From assembly GCA_020638955.1 (NCBI GenBank), contig JACKHO010000019.1:1-11564 (forward strand): DNA of 11,564 nucleotides, given 5' to 3'. Below the pieces are notes generated by a model that had not been told where the DNA came from, made no database searches, and saw only the letters and a program-made list of their open reading frames with translations. The translations under genes and the position numbers were made by a program. Shown here in pieces: positions 6,461 through 11,564 of this stretch; within the stretch, counting starts at the first letter, position 1; each line of letters starts with the position of its first letter. Origin of the DNA: Planctomycetaceae bacterium (GTDB lineage Bacteria; Planctomycetota; Planctomycetia; Planctomycetales; Planctomycetaceae).

Positions 6461-9400
6461 ATGATTGAGAATGACCCCGCAGCAGACGGAATCGATTTCT
6501 TCGCGAATTTCGAAAAGCCGGAACAGCTCAGCCTCGTTGTGGGGCAATTGCTCGGTTCACTGAACGACATGGTTTGGTGTACGTCGCTCGACGGAACGAA
6601 GCTGTTATTCATGAACTCCGCCGCGGAGCGAATTTACGGCCAGCCCATCGAAGTTCTGCTCTCCGATATGTCCGTCTGGCGCGATGCGATCCATCCTGAA
6701 GATCGTCGAACGGTGGCGAATAATCTGAATCGCTTGTCAGACGTCGATTACATTGAGTCGCAATATCGAATCCGTCGGCCCGACGGCACAATTCGCTGGC
6801 TGCGGGACACGGTCCGCGTTGTTCAAGACTCCCATGGCGCTGCCTGCTGCATTGCCGGAATTGCGACGGACATCACCGAACAGAAACTCGCCGAGTCGAC
6901 TGTTGAAGAGTCGAAGGCGGTATTCAATGCGCTCGTGGAAAGTCTGCCGCTCAATGTGCTGCGTAAAAACATGCAGGGGCAGTTGGTGTTTGCCAATCAA
7001 CGCTGCTGTCGGGCACTGAATCGACCGTTGAATGACATTGTCGGCAAAACCGATTTCGATTTGTTTCCGCAGGAATTAGCCACGAAGTATCACGAGGACG
7101 ATCTGGAGGTCCTCCGCTCTGGGAAGGACCGCATCGACATTGAAGAGCACCGCACGCCTGAAGGGAAAACGATTTATGTCGAAGTCTTGAAAGGTTGCGT
7201 GTACGACTCGAAAGGTAATGTCTCAGGAATACAGTGTCTGTTCTGGGATATCAGCAACCGCGTTTATGCGGAATTGGCGCTTGAACGCGAACGCGATTTG
7301 CTGCGTACGCTTATGGACAACCTGCCCGATTTGATTTTCGTCAAAGATCGCGAAGGAAAGTTTCTCACCGTCAATGCCGCTATGTTGCGGCTCATGAAAG
7401 CCAGCTCCTCTGAGGACGTCATTGGCCGGGATGATCGAGATTTCTGGTCACCGGAGCTTGCCGAGCACTTCATGAGCGATGACCGTCGCATTATGGAGTC
7501 TGGGCAGGGTATCAACGACTTGGAAGAACAAGCCGTCGACGCCGAGGGAAATGAATCCTGGCTGCTGACGACGAAAGTGCCGTTCCGCGATTCCGAAGGA
7601 AACGTTGCGGGGGTGCTCGGCATTGGGCGAGACATTACCCGCAGGAAACTGGCCGAACAACAAATGCGGCGTCAGACACTGGAAGCACGACTGTTGTACC
7701 AGTCGACAACGCTTGCTGGTTTGACCAGCTCATTTACCGAAGCGCTGCAAGGATGCACCGACCTCGTGTGTGAACTGACCGGCTGGCCCGTGGGACACGT
7801 TTATTTGCCCGATGAAGAACGACAGGTGTTGGAACCAACTGACATTTGGCACCATACCGATGACGACCGCTTCCAGAAGTTTCGGCAAGTGACGGAAGAA
7901 AGCGTTCTCAAGCCGGGAGTTGGCTTGCCGGGACGCATCTGGAACAACCAGCGGCCCTGTTGGGTGCGGAACATGCAGGAGGAAACCGGTTCACCACGGA
8001 CCGACGTGTGTGCCGAATTAAACATCAAAGGCGCCTTTGGGTTTCCCATTGTCATTGATGACGAACTGGTCGCGGTTCTGGAGTTTTTCTCGTTCGAAGA
8101 AATCGACATGGACGACCAGTTGCTCCTGATTTTTCAAAGCGTGGGTGAGCAAATCGGTCGCGTCGTCAAACGACGCCGCGCCCGTGCGGCACTTCAGGCC
8201 GCGAAGGAAGCTGCCGACGCTGCGAATCGGGCAAAAAGCGATTTCCTGGCAAACATGAGCCACGAAATCCGCACGCCGATGAACGCCGTCATCGGCATGT
8301 CTGAACTGCTGTTGGAAAGCCCTCTGGAAACATCGCAGCGAGATTACGCGCGCATGATTCACGAGTCCGGGGAATCGCTGTTATCTATCATTAACGACAT
8401 TCTCGACTTCTCGAAAATCGAAGCGGGGAAGCTCGATTTGGAAGAAATCACATTCAGTCTGCAGGACAGCCTCGCCGACACCATGCGTTCGCTGGCCGTC
8501 AGGGCACATGGAAAGAATCTCGAACTGGCGTTCCATGTGACGGACGAAATTCCTGACGGACTGGTCGGAGACGCGGGGCGACTGCGGCAGGTCATTCTGA
8601 ACCTGGTTGGCAACGCCATCAAGTTTACAGATCAAGGAGAGGTCGTTGTGCAGGTCCGCGAGGTCTCGCGCACAGACGATGATGTTGTTCTGCAATTCTC
8701 AGTTCGTGACACGGGAGTAGGAATTGCTCCTGATCGGCTTGACCGGGTTTTTGAAGCGTTTGAGCAGGCCGACTCTTCTACAACGCGTCGATTCGGAGGC
8801 ACCGGATTGGGTCTGACAATTTCGTCACGTATTGTCTCTCTGATGCATGGCAGGATTTGGGCCGAGAGTGATTTGGGAAAAGGAAGTACATTCATTTTCA
8901 CGGCGCGTTTTGGCATTACCGACGAATTGCCAGCCCATCCCCACCGGGAATACCTGGGACGTGTCACCGGAATGAAGACGCTCATTGTCGATGACAATGC
9001 AACAAATCGCCGCATTCTGCACGACGTCGTCAAAGCGCGCGGCATGGAACCTGTCCTCGCAAGTTGTGCCGACGAAGCGTTGAAACTTCTGCGGGAAGCC
9101 AAAGCGTCCGGCGAACAATTCTCTCTCGTCCTTTCCGACGTCAATATGCCCGGCGTCGACGGGTTTACGCTGGCCGAGAAAATTCGCAAAGACGAACATC
9201 TCGGCGAGTTGGTCATCATCATGCTGACCTCGGGTGATCGCCCCAGCGACAGGAAACGCTGTGCCGAACTCGACATCTCAGCACACCTCATGAAGCCTGT
9301 GAAACAGTCGGAACTGTTTAATTCCATTGTGGTCGCCTTTGGCATTTCCTCGATGGAATCGGAGAGTGGCCCCGCCCAGGTCGACGCCGCAGAAACGGCA

Positions 9401-10198
9401 GTTCCGCGACTCAATATCTTGCTCGCGGAAGACGCCAAGGCGAACCAAATGCTGGCGATTGGCCTACTCCACAAGAAGTGGCATCACGAAGTCACCATTG
9501 CCAATAACGGTCGCGAGGCCGTCGACTTAGCGGCAAAGGGAAACTTCGACCTGATTCTCATGGACATTCAAATGCCGGAAATGGATGGTCTCGAAGCGAC
9601 TGCCGAGATTCGACGACTGGAGGCGGAGGGGAAAATCAAATCAGCCCATCATGCCCGTTTGCCAATTATCGCCATGACGGCTCACGCCATGAAGGGGGAC
9701 AAAGAGCGTTGCCTGGCCGGCGGGATGGATGGTTACGTTTCCAAGCCAGTCCGAGCGCAGGAACTGTACGAAACACTCAAAGAGTTCGCTCCCGTCGGAT
9801 TGGACACCTCGTCCACGACGCCAACTGAAGTTAATTCGGGAGTCGACATCGACTGGAATTCCGCACTCGAAGCGGTGGCGGGTGACAAAGACCTGCTCGT
9901 GACTGTCATCGACGCGTTTCTGGAAGAGTGCCCTCAGCACATGGCGGACCTTGCCACCGCAATTTCCAGTCAGGATTCCAAAACGTCGCATCGCCTGGCT
10001 CACCTTATCAAAGGCGCTATGGCCACGCTGGCAGTGAATTCTGTGAAGGACGTTGCTCTGGAGTTGGAGCAGATTTGTAAGGATGGGAACATGGAACGGG
10101 CCCAAATGTTGTACGAAAAACTGGAACCACTGCTCCTGAAAGCGTGTGAAGTGCTGGAAGACTGCGTGTCCCACCCCGACAAAATCTCTCACGCGTGA
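6461..10198 (+). CDS. Soluble hybrid sensor histidine kinase (PAS-PAS-PAS-GAF-HisKA-HATPase-REC-REC-HPt)
   Basis: This 1245-residue protein has no signal peptide or transmembrane helix, so it should sense cytoplasmic cues. Order of parts: PAS 1 about 30-140 (ends GIATDITEQK), PAS 2 about 152-268 (ends FWDISNRV), PAS 3 about 280-396 (ends GIGRDITRRK), GAF about 412-568, a short coiled coil, HisKA about 594-660 with phosphorylated H601 in MSHEIRTPMN, and HATPase about 703-817 with N714/N718, the G1 box DTGVGI (D750) and the G2 box GGTGLGL. Receiver 1 spans 838-955 (D844, D845, D893, T923, K945). Receiver 2 spans 984-1108 (E990, D991, D1035, T1073, K1095). The C-terminal HPt, about 1128-1240, has H1181 in AHLIKG. 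All phosphotransfer residues are intact, so a full relay is possible within one chain. The start ATG has only AGG with a 10-base spacer. It is likely cotranscribed with the preceding receiver-ATPase gene. The signal sensed cannot be told from sequence. Confidence 0.96.
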   Translation: MIENDPAADGIDFFANFEKPEQLSLVVGQLLGSLNDMVWCTSLDGTKLLFMNSAAERIYGQPIEVLLSDMSVWRDAIHPEDRRTVANNLNRLSDVDYIESQYRIRRPDGTIRWLRDTVRVVQDSHGAACCIAGIATDITEQKLAESTVEESKAVFNALVESLPLNVLRKNMQGQLVFANQRCCRALNRPLNDIVGKTDFDLFPQELATKYHEDDLEVLRSGKDRIDIEEHRTPEGKTIYVEVLKGCVYDSKGNVSGIQCLFWDISNRVYAELALERERDLLRTLMDNLPDLIFVKDREGKFLTVNAAMLRLMKASSSEDVIGRDDRDFWSPELAEHFMSDDRRIMESGQGINDLEEQAVDAEGNESWLLTTKVPFRDSEGNVAGVLGIGRDITRRKLAEQQMRRQTLEARLLYQSTTLAGLTSSFTEALQGCTDLVCELTGWPVGHVYLPDEERQVLEPTDIWHHTDDDRFQKFRQVTEESVLKPGVGLPGRIWNNQRPCWVRNMQEETGSPRTDVCAELNIKGAFGFPIVIDDELVAVLEFFSFEEIDMDDQLLLIFQSVGEQIGRVVKRRRARAALQAAKEAADAANRAKSDFLANMSHEIRTPMNAVIGMSELLLESPLETSQRDYARMIHESGESLLSIINDILDFSKIEAGKLDLEEITFSLQDSLADTMRSLAVRAHGKNLELAFHVTDEIPDGLVGDAGRLRQVILNLVGNAIKFTDQGEVVVQVREVSRTDDDVVLQFSVRDTGVGIAPDRLDRVFEAFEQADSSTTRRFGGTGLGLTISSRIVSLMHGRIWAESDLGKGSTFIFTARFGITDELPAHPHREYLGRVTGMKTLIVDDNATNRRILHDVVKARGMEPVLASCADEALKLLREAKASGEQFSLVLSDVNMPGVDGFTLAEKIRKDEHLGELVIIMLTSGDRPSDRKRCAELDISAHLMKPVKQSELFNSIVVAFGISSMESESGPAQVDAAETAVPRLNILLAEDAKANQMLAIGLLHKKWHHEVTIANNGREAVDLAAKGNFDLILMDIQMPEMDGLEATAEIRRLEAEGKIKSAHHARLPIIAMTAHAMKGDKERCLAGGMDGYVSKPVRAQELYETLKEFAPVGLDTSSTTPTEVNSGVDIDWNSALEAVAGDKDLLVTVIDAFLEECPQHMADLATAISSQDSKTSHRLAHLIKGAMATLAVNSVKDVALELEQICKDGNMERAQMLYEKLEPLLLKACEVLEDCVSHPDKISHA

Positions 10199-10326
10199 GA
10201 AGTTGCTGTGGAATTGGAATCAGTACATTTGCCCTGCGGTGCTCTGCGTCGATAACTTTCATCGCCTACAAACTGCCGCGCGCTGGAATTACAGGTCGGG
10301 CGGACGATATCTGTTGAGGAACAACT
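10199..10326. other. Intergenic region before argB
   Basis: These 128 bases hold no recognisable RNA or intrinsic terminator. They should contain the argB promoter, but no clear -35/-10 pair is seen. The region ends in the argB ribosome binding site. Confidence 0.4.
10316..10320 (+). promoter_or_regulatory. Ribosome binding site of argB
   Basis: GAGGA ends 6 bases before a GTG codon at 10327 and is one of the best Shine-Dalgarno matches in the window. It is the main reason for accepting GTG as the argB start. Confidence 0.7.
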
Positions 10327-11202
10327 GTGGACGACGCCATTAAGAAAACTCGCGTGCTTGTCGAAGCCTTGGGCTGGATTCGACAATTTCGCGACCGTTA
10401 CGTCATCATCAAACTCGGCGGGAGTGCTCTCGATGATGAAGAGTCGGTACGCCGCTGCCTGAATGACGTGGTGTTCATGGAAGCCGTCGGCATGCGTCCC
10501 ATTCTCATTCACGGTGGCGGCAAGGCCATTAGTCGTGGGATGGCACAGTCCGGCATTGAGCCACGTTTCGTCAAAGGTCGACGCTACACAGATGACGCCA
10601 CGCTCAATATTGTCACTCAGGTTCTGGCGGACGAACTCAGCGAAGGGCTGGCCGACGACATCAGGACCCTGGGTGGAAACGCCGTGGCACTGCACCTGAA
10701 TTCCCAGAACGTCCTACAGGGGGAAATGCTGAAGCTAAAAGAGGATGACGGTACCGAACTCGATTTGGGTCGCGTGGGGCACGTCACCGGGATTGATCGA
10801 AACCTGCTCGTCGGAGTATGTCGCTCACGCACCATTCCGGTCATTCCCTCAGTCGCGCTCGACGCTGAAGGGAAACCGCTGAACGTGAATGCCGACACGG
10901 CCGCTGCCGCCGTGGCCCGACTGCTGAAAGCCGAAAAGCTGATGTTCCTCAGCGACGTTCCCGGAATTTTCCTGGATCGAAACAATCCCGATACATTGCA
11001 GTCTCATTTAACCGTCAAGCGCTGCCGCGAACTCATTCGCGAAGGCATTATCGATGCCGGTATGGTTCCAAAAGTGGAAGCGGCCTTGGAAGCCCTCGAA
11101 GCAGGCGTGAAGAAAATCCACATCGTGGATGCCCGTATTCCGCATTCCGTGCTCCTCGAAATCTATTCCGACACCGGAATTGGAACAGAAATTGTCAAGT
11201 AG
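10327..11202 (+). CDS. argB: Acetylglutamate kinase (N-acetyl-L-glutamate 5-phosphotransferase)
   Basis: The enzyme phosphorylates N-acetylglutamate with ATP, the second step of arginine synthesis, in the cytoplasm. It has 291 residues from a GTG start. Amino-acid-kinase motifs are K29 in IIKLGGSAL, the HGGGK loop (H62-K66), R86 in KGRRYTDD, N186 and D190 in NVNAD, the SDVPGIF strand and K249 in GMVPKV. These match the substrate-binding and catalytic residues of the E. coli enzyme. About 20 residues precede the first strand and form a probable helix (LVEALGWIRQF). Together with the C-terminal HSVLLEIYSDTGIGTEI motif, this is the hallmark of hexameric, arginine-inhibited members, whereas the E. 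coli type lacks the helix. Feedback inhibition by arginine is therefore likely. No other arg gene is in the window. The next gene begins on the last base of its stop codon. Confidence 0.97.
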   Translation: MDDAIKKTRVLVEALGWIRQFRDRYVIIKLGGSALDDEESVRRCLNDVVFMEAVGMRPILIHGGGKAISRGMAQSGIEPRFVKGRRYTDDATLNIVTQVLADELSEGLADDIRTLGGNAVALHLNSQNVLQGEMLKLKEDDGTELDLGRVGHVTGIDRNLLVGVCRSRTIPVIPSVALDAEGKPLNVNADTAAAAVARLLKAEKLMFLSDVPGIFLDRNNPDTLQSHLTVKRCRELIREGIIDAGMVPKVEAALEALEAGVKKIHIVDARIPHSVLLEIYSDTGIGTEIVK

Positions 11203-11564
11203 TGGTTCCCGACGAAGTTCTTACCGCCGTTCGCAAATCGCTCACAGAACTCGATGTTTGTAACACGTCTGTTCTGGTGGCCGTTTCCGGTGGAGCAGAC
11301 AGTCTGGCACTGCTGGTCGCCCTGCAGGAATTGAGTGAAGAGTTCGCACTGCAACTTGAAGTCGCACATTTCGATCATGGACTCCGGGCCGACAGTCACG
11401 CTGATGCCCGGTTCGTCAGCGAATTTTGCCAGATGCGAAAACTCAATTTTCACGTGCGGCGCTGCGAGTCAATTGTTGCTGAGTCACATGTGGAAGAGCA
11501 GGCCCGGAATGCACGCTACGACTTTCTGGCTCACTGTGCGGAACAATTGTGTTGCCCGTTCATT
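11202..11564 (+). CDS. tilS: tRNA(Ile)-lysidine synthase, N-terminal part (runs off the window)
   Basis: The product modifies C34 of the CAU-anticodon isoleucine tRNA to lysidine, using ATP and lysine, so that it reads AUA. The 121 codons present show the N-type ATP-pyrophosphatase fold: the PP-loop VAVSGGADS (residues 26-34), then AHFDHGLR and, further on, EEQARNARYDFL, all strongly conserved in TilS. The proposed start is a GTG that shares one base with the argB stop (TAGTG). No other in-frame start lies before the PP-loop, and no good Shine-Dalgarno sequence precedes it, so translation probably depends on argB. MesJ is an older name of the family. The C-terminal domain lies beyond the window. 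Confidence 0.93.
   Translation, partial: MVPDEVLTAVRKSLTELDVCNTSVLVAVSGGADSLALLVALQELSEEFALQLEVAHFDHGLRADSHADARFVSEFCQMRKLNFHVRRCESIVAESHVEEQARNARYDFLAHCAEQLCCPFI

Noticed and set aside
8632..9474. Long open frame antisense to the hybrid kinase
   Set aside because: It is a Ser/Arg-rich shadow of the HATPase and receiver region, with no domain features.
5582..9588. 17-base exact repeat ATGCCGGAAATGGATGG at 5582-5598 and 9572-9588
   Set aside because: Both copies encode the conserved MPEMDG motif of receiver domains, so the match follows from shared protein sequence.

Overview
The window reads as ordinary, gene-dense bacterial chromosome, most likely from a planctomycete (order Planctomycetales or a close relative). 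The lineage call is an inference. It rests on moderate GC content, on the C-terminal piece of a squalene-cyclase-like toroid plus HEAT-like protein, on an uncharacterised lipoprotein and a membrane-anchored TPR protein of types I associate with planctomycetes, and on signalling proteins that combine a receiver with an RsbW-like ATPase. No marker gene such as rRNA is present. I found no tRNA, rRNA, insertion sequence, phage gene, CRISPR array or sign of recent transfer.

Layout. 1-1032 (+) is the 3' part of a prenyltransferase/squalene-oxidase-repeat protein whose start lies outside the window. 1179-2714 (+) is a tight two-gene unit, ppa (inorganic pyrophosphatase) then hemB (porphobilinogen synthase), only 3 bases apart. 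A 16-bp perfect palindrome lies just after hemB. 2940-3764 (+) is a lipoprotein of unknown function. It converges, with a 9-bp gap, on a membrane-anchored TPR protein at 3774-4991 (-). A 413-bp divergent intergenic region (4992-5404) separates that gene from a signalling pair on the + strand: a receiver-HATPase fusion (5405-6313) and a 1245-residue soluble hybrid histidine kinase with three PAS domains, GAF, HisKA, HATPase, two receivers and HPt (6461-10198). Last come argB (acetylglutamate kinase, 10327-11202) and the first 121 codons of tilS (tRNA-Ile lysidine synthase), whose GTG start overlaps the argB stop by one base. tilS runs off the window.

How the genes work together. ppa-hemB and argB-tilS are housekeeping pairs joined by translational coupling rather than by obvious pathway logic. 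The one plausible functional system is the signalling pair. The kinase carries every module of a His-Asp-His-Asp relay in one cytoplasmic chain. The upstream protein has an intact receiver aspartate joined to an RsbW/SpoIIAB-type ATPase domain instead of a DNA-binding output, so it could receive phosphate from the kinase HPt and act through a protein-protein switch. That link is inferred from adjacency and domain content only. I saw no convincing evidence of a wholly new system.
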